NCBI GenBank assembly: GCA_016281435.1
Contig: JAEEIQ010000028.1
Coordinates: 1 to 35,832, forward strand
Origin: Bacteroidales bacterium
GTDB taxonomy: Bacteria; Bacteroidota; Bacteroidia; Bacteroidales; UBA932
Direction: 5' to 3'
Length of the DNA stretch: 35,832 nt
The notes below the pieces were generated by a model, which saw nothing but the letters and a program-made list of their open reading frames with translations, was not told the DNA's origin and did not search any database. Positions 1 to 9,031 of this stretch are shown here, one piece after another. The position numbers were made by a program, and so were the translations under genes. Each line of letters starts with the position of its first letter. The first letter of the stretch is position 1.

Positions 1-42
1 ACGTATTTTCCGTTATGCATGTGCCATTCTACGTTAGTCTGG

Positions 43-72
43 CAAAGATAATTTCAAATCGGCGCGCTCCAA
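43..72 (-). promoter_or_regulatory. Promoter of a leftward gene beyond the left edge
   Basis: On the minus strand TATCTTTG (43-50) fits the Bacteroidota -7 box TAnnTTTG, and a TTG (70-72) stands 19 bases upstream as the -33 element. Transcription would start near base 36 and run off the left edge. An ATG on the minus strand at 18-20 opens a frame to the edge (six codons visible), so a gene may begin there, too short to identify. The 1-215 stretch otherwise holds only this promoter and the lon control region. Confidence 0.5.
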
Positions 73-151
73 AAACTGCTGTAATTACCTAACTCTCAAT
101 ATTTTCAAAGAACTTTTATAAATTTTTAGTGGACACTAATGATTTTTGTAT

Positions 152-166
152 TTGGCACAGTGATTG
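152..166 (+). promoter_or_regulatory. Possible sigma-54-like promoter of lon
   Basis: No good TAnnTTTG box precedes lon. Instead TTGGCAC (151-157), a perfect -24 half of a sigma-54 promoter, is followed at the right spacing by TTGAC, where the consensus -12 half is TTGCW. The -12 dinucleotide is GA rather than GC, a real weakness. Transcription would start near 177, leaving a leader of about 38 bases. Confidence 0.3.
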
Positions 167-215
167 ACATTAACGGCATTGGATAATTATGCTGACAATT
201 TGACAAAATGCGATT

Positions 216-2621
216 ATGATAAACCAGGATAAAGATTTCATGCTTCCCCCCGGCGCGGAAGTGAGCATCATCCCCGTGGTTCCCGGAGACGGGCCGCTCA
301 AGATCGACGAAAAAGATCTTCCGGACGTCCTTCCCATCCTGGCGCTGCGCAACGCGGTGCTCTTCCCCGGGACCGTCTATCCGATCACGATCGGACGGGA
401 GAAATCCATCAAGCTCATACAGGACGCGGACAAGGGCAACTTCTTCATCGGAGCCGTGCCGCAGACCGACATATCCGTCGAAGAACCGCAGCAGAAGGAC
501 CTGTACCGCTATGGGACCGTCGCCCGCATACTCAAGATACTCGAGATGCCGGACGGGACCATCACGGCCATACTCCAGGCGTTCAAGAGGATAGAAATCG
601 ACACGGTGATAGGCTACAACCCCTACATCACCGCACGCGTGCAGTACCTCGCCGACTTTGTCGGGGACGAAGGCTCCGCCGACGTCAAAGCCATCACCGA
701 ATCCCTGAAGGAAAAGGCCACGCAGCTCATCCGCTCCTCTTCCCTGGCCTCCAAGGAAGCCATCTCCGCCCTCCGCGGCATAGACAACTTCCCCTTCCTC
801 GTGAACTTCGTCGCGATGACCGTCGAAGTCGAGAACATACGCGAGAAGATGGAACTCCTGCAGTACGACGACCTCAAGCTCCGTGCGATGAAGCTCCTCA
901 GCATCATGGACGTGCAGATCCAGCTGATGAAGATCAAGCAGGACATCAACCAGAAGGTACGCAGCGAGATAGACCAGCAGCAGCGCGAATACTTCCTCAA
1001 CAACCAGCTGAAGACCATCCAGGAAGAGCTTGGCATGGACGACGCCGAGGAAGTCACGAAATTCAGGGAACTCGGGGAGAAGAAGAAATGGCCGGCGGAA
1101 GTCGCCGAAACCTTCAAGAAGGAGCTCTCGAAGCTTGAGAAATACAACCCCTCATCCCCCGACTACAGCGTCCAGTACAACTACATCCAGTTCATGCTGG
1201 ACCTGCCCTGGGGCGAATACTCCGAGGACAACCTCGACCTTGCGCACGCCCAGAAAGTCCTGGACGAGGACCACTTCGGCCTAGAGCAGGTCAAGGACCG
1301 CATCATCGAATACCTCGCGGTGCTGAAACTCAAAGGGAACCTCAAGTCCCCAATACTCTGCCTCTGGGGCCCTCCGGGAGTCGGAAAGACCAGCCTCGGG
1401 AAGTCCGTCGCGAAGGCCCTGGGACGCAAGTACGTGCGCATCTCCCTTGGCGGCATGCACGACGAGGCCGAGATACGCGGGCACCGCAAGACCTACGTCG
1501 GAGCCCTTCCGGGAAGGATACTGAACGGCCTGGCGAAGGCCGGCACGTCGAATCCCGTGGTCGTGCTCGACGAGATAGACAAGCTCGGCAGCGACTTCAA
1601 GGGCGACCCCTCGTCAGCCCTGCTGGAAGCCCTCGACCCCGAACAGAACGGGACCTTCCACGACAACTACCTCGACATAGACTACGACCTCTCGAAGGTA
1701 CTCTTCATCACGACGGCGAACAACATCTCCCCCGTCCAGCCGGCCCTGCTCGACAGGATGGAGGTCATCAACATCACCGGCTACCTCGCCGAAGAGAAAT
1801 ACGAGATAGCGAAGAAATACCTCGTGCCCAAGCAGCTTGAGGAACACGGCCTCTCGCGCAGCACCCTCAAGATAGGCAAGCCCGGCATCAAGGCCATCAT
1901 AGACGGCTACACCCATGAATCCGGCGTCCGCGGCCTCGAGAAGCAGATTGCGAAGATAGCCCGCGTCACGGCGAAGAAGATAGCCCTCGGGCAGGAATAT
2001 CCCGCCGAAATCAAGCCCGAGCACCTCAAGGAATACCTCGGGCTGCCCACGGCGATGCACGACCTGCAGAAGGGCAACGAAGCCCCCGGCGTCGTCACCG
2101 GTCTCGCCTGGACCTCGATGGGAGGAGAGATACTCTTCGTCGAAAGCTCCGTCAGCGCCGGCAAGGGCGTCATGACGATGACCGGCAATCTCGGCGACGT
2201 CATGAAAGAATCCGCCACGATAGCCTACCAATACCTGAAAGCCCACCCCGCACTCGCCGGAATGGACGCCAAGACCTTCTCCGAGAAGGACATACACGTC
2301 CACGTACCCGAAGGGGCGGTGCCGAAGGACGGCCCTTCGGCCGGTATCACGATGGTCTCCTCGATGGCTTCCGCGATGCGCGGCAAGGCCGTCCGCAAGG
2401 GCATAGCGATGACGGGCGAAATGACGCTGCGCGGCAGGGTCCTCCCCGTCGGCGGCATCAAGGAAAAGATACTCGCCGCCAAGCGCGCGGGAGTCTCCAC
2501 GATAGTCATCTGCGAAGACAACCGCAAGGACATCGAGGACATCAAGGAAATCTACGTCAAGGGACTTACATTCCACTATGTCAAGACCATAGAAGACGTG
2601 CTGAACTTCATATTCGAATAA
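216..2621 (+). CDS. lon: Lon ATP-dependent serine protease
   Basis: Cytosolic AAA+ protease that unfolds and degrades damaged and regulatory proteins. The 801 residues show the complete architecture: N-terminal substrate domain (about 40-240, with LRNAVLFPG), coiled-coil linker (240-340), AAA+ module with Walker A GPPGVGKT (385-392) and Walker B LDEID (451-455), and a C-terminal protease domain with the catalytic serine in DGPSAG (about S708) and the lysine in GGIKEK (about K749). Length is normal for bacterial Lon. The ATG at 216 is used; an in-frame ATG at 240 is a possible alternative, since the first eight residues lie before the conserved part. coaD follows after 4 bases, suggesting one transcript. 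Confidence 0.98.
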   Translation: MINQDKDFMLPPGAEVSIIPVVPGDGPLKIDEKDLPDVLPILALRNAVLFPGTVYPITIGREKSIKLIQDADKGNFFIGAVPQTDISVEEPQQKDLYRYGTVARILKILEMPDGTITAILQAFKRIEIDTVIGYNPYITARVQYLADFVGDEGSADVKAITESLKEKATQLIRSSSLASKEAISALRGIDNFPFLVNFVAMTVEVENIREKMELLQYDDLKLRAMKLLSIMDVQIQLMKIKQDINQKVRSEIDQQQREYFLNNQLKTIQEELGMDDAEEVTKFRELGEKKKWPAEVAETFKKELSKLEKYNPSSPDYSVQYNYIQFMLDLPWGEYSEDNLDLAHAQKVLDEDHFGLEQVKDRIIEYLAVLKLKGNLKSPILCLWGPPGVGKTSLGKSVAKALGRKYVRISLGGMHDEAEIRGHRKTYVGALPGRILNGLAKAGTSNPVVVLDEIDKLGSDFKGDPSSALLEALDPEQNGTFHDNYLDIDYDLSKVLFITTANNISPVQPALLDRMEVINITGYLAEEKYEIAKKYLVPKQLEEHGLSRSTLKIGKPGIKAIIDGYTHESGVRGLEKQIAKIARVTAKKIALGQEYPAEIKPEHLKEYLGLPTAMHDLQKGNEAPGVVTGLAWTSMGGEILFVESSVSAGKGVMTMTGNLGDVMKESATIAYQYLKAHPALAGMDAKTFSEKDIHVHVPEGAVPKDGPSAGITMVSSMASAMRGKAVRKGIAMTGEMTLRGRVLPVGGIKEKILAAKRAGVSTIVICEDNRKDIEDIKEIYVKGLTFHYVKTIEDVLNFIFE

Positions 2622-2625
2622 AGAC

Positions 2626-3102
2626 ATGAACCGGACAGCCCTGTTCCCCGGATCCTTCGATCCCTTCACCGCAGGCCACCTCAACATCCTGCGCAGAGCC
2701 CTTACGATGTTCGACAAGGTCGTCATCGCAGTCGGTATCAACCAGGACAAGCCCGGATTCTTCGGGATGGACCAGAGGATGGACATCATCCGCCAGGCCA
2801 CCAAAGGAATCCCCGGCATCGAGATAGTGAAATACGACGGACTGACGGTGGACATCTGCCGCGAAAAAGGCATACGCCACATTGTCAGGGGCGTGCGGAA
2901 CATGCTCGACTTCGAGAACGAAAGGGCCATCGCGGACGCCAACCGCCTGCTCGCCCCCGAAATCGAGACCATCATCATCCCTACGGCACAGGAATTCGCC
3001 CACATCTCCTCTTCCGCGGTGCGCGACATCCTGCGCCACAAGGGGGACAGTTCGCTGTTCCTCCCCGCAGGCGTCAGCCTGCCGGAACCAGGCAATGCGT
3101 AG
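2626..3102 (+). CDS. coaD: Phosphopantetheine adenylyltransferase
   Basis: Catalyses adenylyl transfer from ATP to 4'-phosphopantetheine, giving dephospho-CoA, the penultimate step of coenzyme A synthesis. The 158-residue size is normal. The nucleotidyltransferase motif TAGH (15-18) after the opening FPGSFDPF, the GVRN segment and the late ISSSAVR motif are all present, so the enzyme should be active. It starts 4 bases after lon and its last 8 bases overlap the next gene, so the three are probably co-transcribed and translationally linked. Confidence 0.97.
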   Translation: MNRTALFPGSFDPFTAGHLNILRRALTMFDKVVIAVGINQDKPGFFGMDQRMDIIRQATKGIPGIEIVKYDGLTVDICREKGIRHIVRGVRNMLDFENERAIADANRLLAPEIETIIIPTAQEFAHISSSAVRDILRHKGDSSLFLPAGVSLPEPGNA

Positions 3103-3925
3103 GATCCTCCATATCCTTGCCTCCCTGGCCATCCTCGCCGCGGCCCCGAAAGCCGCGGCGCAGCCCGATCAGGCCCGCCTCGCAGCGCTGGATTCAATGG
3201 TGGTCCGCTATGTCGGGGCCATAAGGTCCGCCGACATGGACACCAAGGCCTCCGAGGCCGATTTCATGATAGGCAGCTGCACCGATTCCCTGGTGCGCCA
3301 AAGGGTCGCCCTGAAACTCTATTCCCTGTACGTGGACTCGCCGCTGATGGGCGAAGAGGCGGTGGCCATCCATATCTACGACACCTGGTTCGCCACAGGA
3401 CGCGTCGCGATGGCCAGCGAGCTGGACCTGATGAACGCCCGGATATTCGCGGACTTCAACCGCAGCACCCTGCTCGGAATGGACGCTCCCCCGCTGCTCC
3501 TGCGCCGCCCGGACGGAAGCTGCGAGAGCCTGCCCCTGCCCGGGCACAGCTGCATCCTGTATTTCTATGACACGGGCTGCTCCAGCTGCACGGCCCAGAC
3601 CATCCTGCTTCCCTACGTGCTCGAGAAGGTCGATTTCAAGACCGACCTCTACGCCATTTACACGGGCACTGACGAAAAGCTCTGGACTTCATACACTTCG
3701 GAGCACTTCAAGATAGACAATCCCCTCGTCACGGTGCACCACCTCTGGGACCCGGAGATAGAATCCGACTACCAGCGCCTGTACGGCGTGCTTTCGACTC
3801 CGAGGATGTACCTCGTCGAGCCGCAGGGGACGCTGATCGGGCGCAGGCTGGACGTCGAGTCCCTCGGCCGGCTGATGGTTTACGCCGGCGCGCTGCAGAA
3901 TCTTTACGACAAACATTTGAAATAG
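3095..3925 (+). CDS. Secreted thioredoxin-fold protein with CxxC
   Basis: A 276-residue protein with a Sec signal peptide (basic start, hydrophobic core, AAAQ-type cleavage near residue 22), so probably periplasmic. The C-terminal half looks like a TlpA/thioredoxin-like domain: a predicted strand leading into FYDTGCSSC with a CxxC pair, then a LSTPRMYLV strand with the proline that would be the cis-Pro of the fold. Two more cysteines occur in the N-terminal half. I infer a thiol-disulfide or thioredoxin-like role; the N-terminal 130 residues are not recognised. The ATG at 3095 sits inside the end of coaD (8-base overlap); a longer frame upstream is only a shadow of coaD. Confidence 0.8.
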   Translation: MRRILHILASLAILAAAPKAAAQPDQARLAALDSMVVRYVGAIRSADMDTKASEADFMIGSCTDSLVRQRVALKLYSLYVDSPLMGEEAVAIHIYDTWFATGRVAMASELDLMNARIFADFNRSTLLGMDAPPLLLRRPDGSCESLPLPGHSCILYFYDTGCSSCTAQTILLPYVLEKVDFKTDLYAIYTGTDEKLWTSYTSEHFKIDNPLVTVHHLWDPEIESDYQRLYGVLSTPRMYLVEPQGTLIGRRLDVESLGRLMVYAGALQNLYDKHLK

Positions 3926-3945
3926 AACAAATTTCATTATATTTG
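3916..3945 (+). promoter_or_regulatory. TTTG-N18-TAnnTTTG promoter of the 76-residue gene
   Basis: TTTG (3916-3919) and TATATTTG (3938-3945) form a good Bacteroidota promoter overlapping the end of the preceding gene. The predicted transcription start (about 3951-3952) touches the ATG at 3953, so that start would be leaderless. Confidence 0.65.
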
Positions 3946-3952
3946 TCCTGCT

Positions 3953-4183
3953 ATGGCGAAAAAAAGGAACATGCCGGGGGTCGACCCCAAGTACTTTGAA
4001 AAGCAGCACGCTTCGCTTCTCAGGACCCAGAGACAGGTCATCCTGTTCAACAAGCAGGAGATGGAAGCCATCCGTCAGTACTGCCGGACCTACAAGATCT
4101 CAGCCCGCGCGCCCATGATGCGCCAGGCCATAATGGAGCACGTCCTCGCCGGACTCGACGAGGGGCATCCTACGCTTTTCTAG
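3953..4183 (+). CDS. Conserved small basic protein, RHH-like
   Basis: 76 residues, very basic N-terminus, one predicted amphipathic helical part (FNKQEMEAIRQYC...) and a conserved-looking PTLF tail. From memory, similar proteins of 70-80 residues ending the same way occur across Bacteroidales as hypothetical proteins; the middle resembles a ribbon-helix-helix DNA-binding fold, which is inference only. Met7 (ATG at 3971), preceded by AAAAAAAGGAAC, is a plausible alternative start and would fit the close promoter better. The 3' end overlaps the convergent lnt by 14 bases. Confidence 0.75.
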   Translation: MAKKRNMPGVDPKYFEKQHASLLRTQRQVILFNKQEMEAIRQYCRTYKISARAPMMRQAIMEHVLAGLDEGHPTLF

Positions 4184-4190
4184 GATCTTT
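4167..4190 (+). terminator. Weak terminator-like hairpin
   Basis: ATCCTA (4167-4172) and TAGGAT (4181-4186) form a 6-bp stem with an 8-base loop, followed by CTTTT. It spans the stop codon of the rightward gene and the end of lnt. The stem is short, so this is tentative. Confidence 0.3.
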
Positions 4191-5780
4191 TCCGGTAAAG
4201 ACGCTTACAAGGAGCGTGAGCAGCAGAAGAACGGCCACCAGACTGCACATCCGTCCGGTGACGTCCCCGTAGCGCACAAAAGCGGTCTCGTATCCGCTCA
4301 GGTTGATACTCCCCCGGAGCGTCGCCTGCTCCCACCAGGGGCCTTTCTGAACTATGTCCCCCCTCTGGTCGATGAAGGCCGAGATGCCCGTGTTGCCGCA
4401 GCGGGCTATGTCCCGCCTGAGTTCTATGGCCCTCAGGGCCGAATAAGAAAGATGCTGCCTGTACCCGGGCGTATCGCCCCACCATGCGTCGTTTGTTATC
4501 ACCGTCATCGCCTGCGCGCCCTTGCGCACATAAGACGTGCAATACTCCCCGTACACGGACTCGTAACAGACGGCGCAGCCAAGGGGAATCTCCTTTCCGC
4601 CGCCGCGCACGTTCAGCAGCGAAACCTCATCCTGCCCTATGCAGCGGCCCATCACTCCCCCGAGCTTGTCGTCAAGGGGGACGAAAAGCTTCGGATACGG
4701 AGTCAGTTCGGTGCCCACCACGAGCTTGCTCTTGTGGAACAGCTCGGTTCTTCCGCTGCCGTCCTGGATCAGGGCGCTGTTGTGTGACTCGACCCAGCCG
4801 CGTCCGCTCCGCCGTGCCAGCAGGGACGGGGCCTTGTGCGTATTGAAGAACTCATATGTCGAAGCCCCGTAAAGGATGTTCACGCCGGGCTTGTCCGAAA
4901 GGAAGCGGTCGAAGGTCTTCCAGGTAGCTCCTGCGTGGAGCTCGTTCAGGACCACGTCGCCGGTGAAGGTCTCGGGGGCAAGCAGCAGATAGGGCTGAAG
5001 GCTGTCACGGTCTTGCGCGAGAGGGCCTGCGAGGGCAAGGAGCCTGCGGTTCTGCTGGGTCTGCGTCAGGGACTCGAACTTCTCGTACGGGTCCAGGTTG
5101 GGCTGGACTATGCCGACGGCAAGCGTCCCCGCGTCCGAACGCTCCCCGTACGAAGCATAGATTCCGAAGGAAAGCGCGGCTGGGGCGATCAGGAGAACGG
5201 CCGTGCCGCATCCGAGAGCCGTCCGCACCCTTCGGGTCTGCGGAGTCGCGAAGGCCTTCAGCGTGAAGAAAACGGCAAGGTTGACTGCCCATACCCAGAG
5301 CGAGCCTCCGAGCGAGCCTGTGTACTCGTACCACTGCACGAGGCGGGTCGAACGGGCGAAAGCATTGCCCAGGACCAGCCAGGGCCATGAAATTTGCGTG
5401 CCGAAATACCACTTCTCCCAGGCTATCCAGAGAGCGGCGAGAAGCGCATACGGAAGGAAGCCCCTGAGGTGGCGGCGGCTGAAATGGAACACTCCGAAGA
5501 CCACGGACATCTGCAGCGCGTTCGCCAGGACGGCGAAAATACCCCCGCCGACGGTCGCGTTGCAGACCCAGAAGGTCGTGGCGGCATTCCAGAGCACGAA
5601 AAATCCGTAATGCCATAGCCAGAAACGGCGGCGTCCTCCCCGGAAAGCCGTCTCCTCCATGAGGAGCAGGGGCACCAGTCCGAAAAGGGCAAGGAAACCC
5701 ATGTGCGGGACGAGCCAGGGAAGGCTCATCAGCACCACGGAAATCCCTCCGAGGAGGGCCAGCCTGCCGTTTTCCTTCAT
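4170..5780 (-). CDS. lnt: Apolipoprotein N-acyltransferase
   Basis: Inner-membrane enzyme that adds the third acyl chain to the N-terminal cysteine of lipoproteins. About 200 residues of hydrophobic segments are followed by a periplasmic nitrilase-type domain. The catalytic triad can be placed: Glu in LAPETF (E270), Lys in FHKSKLV (K350) and Cys in AVCYES (C405). One more membrane segment lies at the C-terminus. The 536-residue length is normal. Its ATG shares a base with the nagB stop (TAATG), so it is translationally coupled as the last gene of the long leftward run. Confidence 0.95.
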   Translation of the reverse strand: MKENGRLALLGGISVVLMSLPWLVPHMGFLALFGLVPLLLMEETAFRGGRRRFWLWHYGFFVLWNAATTFWVCNATVGGGIFAVLANALQMSVVFGVFHFSRRHLRGFLPYALLAALWIAWEKWYFGTQISWPWLVLGNAFARSTRLVQWYEYTGSLGGSLWVWAVNLAVFFTLKAFATPQTRRVRTALGCGTAVLLIAPAALSFGIYASYGERSDAGTLAVGIVQPNLDPYEKFESLTQTQQNRRLLALAGPLAQDRDSLQPYLLLAPETFTGDVVLNELHAGATWKTFDRFLSDKPGVNILYGASTYEFFNTHKAPSLLARRSGRGWVESHNSALIQDGSGRTELFHKSKLVVGTELTPYPKLFVPLDDKLGGVMGRCIGQDEVSLLNVRGGGKEIPLGCAVCYESVYGEYCTSYVRKGAQAMTVITNDAWWGDTPGYRQHLSYSALRAIELRRDIARCGNTGISAFIDQRGDIVQKGPWWEQATLRGSINLSGYETAFVRYGDVTGRMCSLVAVLLLLTLLVSVFTGKDPRKA

Positions 5781-6571
5781 TACTTTTCAGCCTCTTCGAC
5801 TGCCTTGAAATACTTGTAGGAGTTGAGCTTGAGCTCGCCCGCGGCGGCTTCGTCGATGACGACTATGCCGTTCTCGTGGGCCTGCAGGGCCGACACGGTC
5901 ACATAGTGGGAATAAGGACCTTCGACGGCGGCCTGGATGGCGCGGGCCTTCTTCGGGCCGAAGCCCTCGATGATGACCTCGCGGGCACCGCATACCGTGG
6001 CGACGCCTACGGACATGGCCTGCTTCGGGACCTTGTTGAAGTCGTTGTCGAAGAAACGCGAGTTGACCACCCTCGTGTCGTGGGTCAGCGTGACCACGCG
6101 GGTGCGCGAGTTCAGGGACGAGAAGGGCTCGTTGAAGGCGATGTGGCCGTCCTCGCCTATTCCGCCGAGGAAAAGGTCGAATCCGCCGGCAGCCTCGATG
6201 GCCTTCTCGTAATCGGCCGCTTCCTTCTCGAGGTCGGGAGCGTTTCCGTTGAGGATGTGTATGTTTTCGGCCGGTTCGTCGATATGGTCGAAAAGATAGC
6301 GGTGCATGAAGGAGTGGTAGCTCTCGGGATGATCCTCGGGAAGGCCCACATATTCATCCATGTTGAAAGAAATCACGTTCTTGAAGGATACCTCGCCGTC
6401 GCGGACCATGCGGATGAGCTCGGCATAGGTCTCGATGGGGGTTGAACCGGTGCAAAGACCGATCACGAAGGGTTCGTCCGTGCGGGCGGCCTTTTCGTTG
6501 ATGCGCTTTGCGATGTAGCGGGCCACCCAAAGGGAGGCCTCGGACGCGTTGTCTCTGATAATTACTTTCAT
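5780..6571 (-). CDS. nagB: Glucosamine-6-phosphate deaminase
   Basis: Converts glucosamine 6-phosphate to fructose 6-phosphate and ammonia, feeding amino sugars into glycolysis. At 263 residues it aligns almost residue for residue with the E. coli enzyme: D72 in FNMDEYVGL, and D141, H143 and E148 in GEDGHIAFNEP match the catalytic set. It lies 10 bases after the RluD-type gene and shares a base with lnt. No nag regulator or transporter is nearby, so it may serve cell-wall recycling rather than an inducible chitin or GlcNAc pathway. Confidence 0.97.
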   Translation of the reverse strand: MKVIIRDNASEASLWVARYIAKRINEKAARTDEPFVIGLCTGSTPIETYAELIRMVRDGEVSFKNVISFNMDEYVGLPEDHPESYHSFMHRYLFDHIDEPAENIHILNGNAPDLEKEAADYEKAIEAAGGFDLFLGGIGEDGHIAFNEPFSSLNSRTRVVTLTHDTRVVNSRFFDNDFNKVPKQAMSVGVATVCGAREVIIEGFGPKKARAIQAAVEGPYSHYVTVSALQAHENGIVVIDEAAAGELKLNSYKYFKAVEEAEK

Positions 6572-6581
6572 AATACTACTA

Positions 6582-7607
6582 CTATTGGATTGAGTTAGTC
6601 TTCATTTTTCTCCACTTCTCCAGAAGCGCCGTCATGTCGGCGGGCAGTTCCGATTCGAAGCGTATCCACTCCCCCGTCGAAGGATGCCTGAAGCCGAGGG
6701 TCCTGGCGTGCAGGGCCTGACGGGGACATATCTCGAAGCAGTTGCGTATGAACTGCTGATATTTGGCGTAGATGGTGCCCTTGCGTATCTCGGCCCCGCC
6801 GTAGCGTGCGTCGTTGAAGAGCGGATGGCCGAGCGAGGCCATGTGGACGCGTATCTGGTGCGTGCGGCCGGTCTCGAGACGGCACTCCACGAGGGTCACG
6901 TAACCGAAACGCTCGAGGACCCTGTAATGCGTCACTGCGCGCTTCCCCTTTTCGGGATCGTCGAAGCCGCGGAAACGCAGGCGGTCGGAAGGATCGCGGC
7001 CTATGAAGCTCTCCACGGTGCCCTCGTCCTCCTTCAGGTCGCCCCACACGATTGCGTTGTAGAGCCTCTCGATGTCGTGCTTGAAGAACTGCTTCTGGAG
7101 CTTCAGCTGCGCGGGTTCGTTCTTCGCGACGACGAGAAGCCCCGAGGTGTCCTTGTCTATGCGGTGCACGAGGATCCCGCCGTGCCCGTCCTCCCCCGCG
7201 TCCGCGTTCTCGATGCCGAGATAATGCGCCAGGGCGTTGACCAGGGTACCCTCGAAATTGCCGTGACCGGGATGGACCACCATCCCTGCCGGCTTGTTCA
7301 CTATCATCAGGTCGTCGTCCTCATAGACTATGTCCAGCGGGATGTCCTGCGCGAGGATCTCCCTTCCGCGCGGGCGGTAGGGCATCTCGAAAGTGATTAT
7401 GTCTCCGGGGCGGACTATGAGGTTGGCCTTCACGGGCTCTCCGCCTATGCGGACGTAGCCGGCCTTTATGGCGTTCTGGATGCGGCTGCGGGAAGTATCC
7501 TCGAGGTGGGAGGACATGTAACTGTCCACGCGGACAGGGGCCTGTCCCGGGTCCACCACGAGCCTGAAATGCTCGAACATCTCTTCCTGCATGCCGTCCG
7601 GACTCAT
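6582..7607 (-). CDS. rluD: RluD-type 23S rRNA pseudouridine synthase
   Basis: 341 residues with an N-terminal S4 RNA-binding domain (about 24-75) and an RsuA/RluA catalytic domain containing HRIDKDTSG with the catalytic Asp (D151). This arrangement is that of RluD/RluC, which modify uridines of 23S rRNA. RluD is chosen from overall likeness; target specificity cannot be read from the sequence. Its ATG overlaps the stop of the PASTA gene by 4 bases (ATGA), an arrangement that implies translational coupling. Confidence 0.92.
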   Translation of the reverse strand: MSPDGMQEEMFEHFRLVVDPGQAPVRVDSYMSSHLEDTSRSRIQNAIKAGYVRIGGEPVKANLIVRPGDIITFEMPYRPRGREILAQDIPLDIVYEDDDLMIVNKPAGMVVHPGHGNFEGTLVNALAHYLGIENADAGEDGHGGILVHRIDKDTSGLLVVAKNEPAQLKLQKQFFKHDIERLYNAIVWGDLKEDEGTVESFIGRDPSDRLRFRGFDDPEKGKRAVTHYRVLERFGYVTLVECRLETGRTHQIRVHMASLGHPLFNDARYGGAEIRKGTIYAKYQQFIRNCFEICPRQALHARTLGFRHPSTGEWIRFESELPADMTALLEKWRKMKTNSIQ

Positions 7608-8374
7608 TTCTTCTCTTCCTTGCTGAGGTACAGGGTCACTTCAGACCCCATAGGGGTCGCGTACGAAGACGCGCCGGGAGTCTGCCTGACCACCACCGCG
7701 CTGAGCGAATCGTTGTAGGTCCGTATATCCGGATCGAAGACCAGTCCCCTGATGTTCAGGGAATTGTCCTGCACCGCATCGACGGCACGCATGTAGCGCA
7801 GTCCCGTCACGTCCGGAACGTAGGTGACGTTGTCGCTGCTGTTGAGCCCGACCACGAGGTCGATGGACGTGCCGCTCTCGATCTCCTCGCCGGCCTCTAT
7901 CTGCCTGTTGTGGCAGAGCTGCCGAAGGACGTTGTTGGTCGCTATGTCGCTGACGTAGATGAGGCGCCCGAGCACGAGCCCGCGGGACGAAAGCTCAGCC
8001 TTGGCCTGACGCATCGAAAAGCCCACGAGGGAAGGCATGGTGACCTTCTTGGGCTGGACGGAATTGGTCGTAAGCGAAATCTTGCGGCCCTTCTTCACGC
8101 GCGCACCGGCCTTGGGAATCTGGCTGAACACGGCGCCCTTCTTCATACGGCGCACGAACACGGAATCACTGACCGTAACCCTCAGGTCGGACTCCGAAGC
8201 CAGCTTGCGCGCCTCGGCAACGCTCATGTTTGTCAAGTCCGGAACTTCGACGGACTTGCCGTGCTGGGTGATTATTCCGAGCAATATGTTGACGACCAGC
8301 ACTATGCCGAGCACGAAAACCACGGCCCAGAGTATGTTGCGGACAATCCAGTTGCCAAAAAAACGGTTAGCCAT
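7604..8374 (-). CDS. Membrane-anchored PASTA-domain protein
   Basis: 256 residues: a single N-terminal membrane segment (about 10-33) then three PASTA repeats, each opening with a valine/methionine-proline motif (EVPDLTNM, TMPSLVGF, YVPDVTGL) and ending with an alternating strand. PASTA domains are known from penicillin-binding proteins and Ser/Thr kinases, where they sense peptidoglycan; here no kinase or transpeptidase domain is attached, as is common in Bacteroidota. A periplasmic, wall-related role is inferred. Four bases separate it from the upstream LysE-type gene. Confidence 0.9.
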   Translation of the reverse strand: MANRFFGNWIVRNILWAVVFVLGIVLVVNILLGIITQHGKSVEVPDLTNMSVAEARKLASESDLRVTVSDSVFVRRMKKGAVFSQIPKAGARVKKGRKISLTTNSVQPKKVTMPSLVGFSMRQAKAELSSRGLVLGRLIYVSDIATNNVLRQLCHNRQIEAGEEIESGTSIDLVVGLNSSDNVTYVPDVTGLRYMRAVDAVQDNSLNIRGLVFDPDIRTYNDSLSAVVVRQTPGASSYATPMGSEVTLYLSKEEKK

Positions 8375-8378
8375 AAAT

Positions 8379-9005
8379 CTACAATATCAATAACACACCT
8401 TTGATTATCAGAAAAATCGCGAAGCAGCACACCCCGCCGCCCAAAAGCCGTATGGCCAAGGTCATGCGGCGCGGCTCCAGAAGGTCCCTGCCCTTCGCCG
8501 CAACCCCGGTGACCACGGTCCACCACAACATCTCCCCCGCTGCAATCGACGGAATCACTATCCACAAGGGGAGACCGGATTCGGCATCCACGGCGAAAAA
8601 GGCCTGCAGCACCACCATGAGCGCGAATGCGCCCGGGTTGGCGAGGGAACTGACGAAGGCCTGGAGCATGGCTCCCTTCGGAAGGCCGCCGCTATCCACG
8701 TTCCCCTGCTTATATCCTGAAGGGGCATGCAACACGAGCGTGAGCCCTATACCCAGGACGAACAGCCCGCCGGCCACATAGATCCAGCGCCCGTTCGCAT
8801 CGAAGAAATCACGCATGAACGGCAAGGTCAGGAAGGCCAGAAGCGCAAAGATCACGTCGGCGAGCATGGGGCCGAGACCCGTGGCTAGCCCTTTCCTGCG
8901 CCCGTCCTCGAGGGTCTTGCGCAGCACGAGCATGCAGGCGGGACCCGGAGGGGCGGCAACGCACGCTCCCACAAGCACAGACTTTATTATTCCTGCCAGC
9001 AGCAT
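8379..9005 (-). CDS. LysE/RhtB-family exporter
   Basis: 208 residues, about six membrane segments. The N-terminal PPGPACMLVLRKTL followed by GRRKGL and a G...D stretch is the family signature of LysE/RhtB amino-acid exporters. The substrate cannot be deduced. A promoter-like TATCTTTG ends 6 bases before the ATG, so this gene may begin its own, nearly leaderless transcript within the long leftward run. Confidence 0.88.
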   Translation of the reverse strand: MLLAGIIKSVLVGACVAAPPGPACMLVLRKTLEDGRRKGLATGLGPMLADVIFALLAFLTLPFMRDFFDANGRWIYVAGGLFVLGIGLTLVLHAPSGYKQGNVDSGGLPKGAMLQAFVSSLANPGAFALMVVLQAFFAVDAESGLPLWIVIPSIAAGEMLWWTVVTGVAAKGRDLLEPRRMTLAIRLLGGGVCCFAIFLIIKGVLLIL

Positions 9006-9011
9006 AACTTA

Positions 9012-9019
9012 CAAAGATA
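9012..9019 (-). promoter_or_regulatory. -7 box 6 bases before the LysE-type gene
   Basis: TATCTTTG on the minus strand matches TAnnTTTG exactly and lies in the only gap (26 bases) between the cyclo-ligase and exporter genes. No TTG is found at the -33 distance, so the promoter is incomplete. Confidence 0.45.
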
Positions 9020-9031
9020 GGGATTTTCCGC

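Noticed and set aside
1614..3197. A 527-codon minus-strand ORF opposite lon and coaD
   Set aside because: A shadow caused by GC-rich codon bias; the plus strand holds unmistakable lon and coaD.
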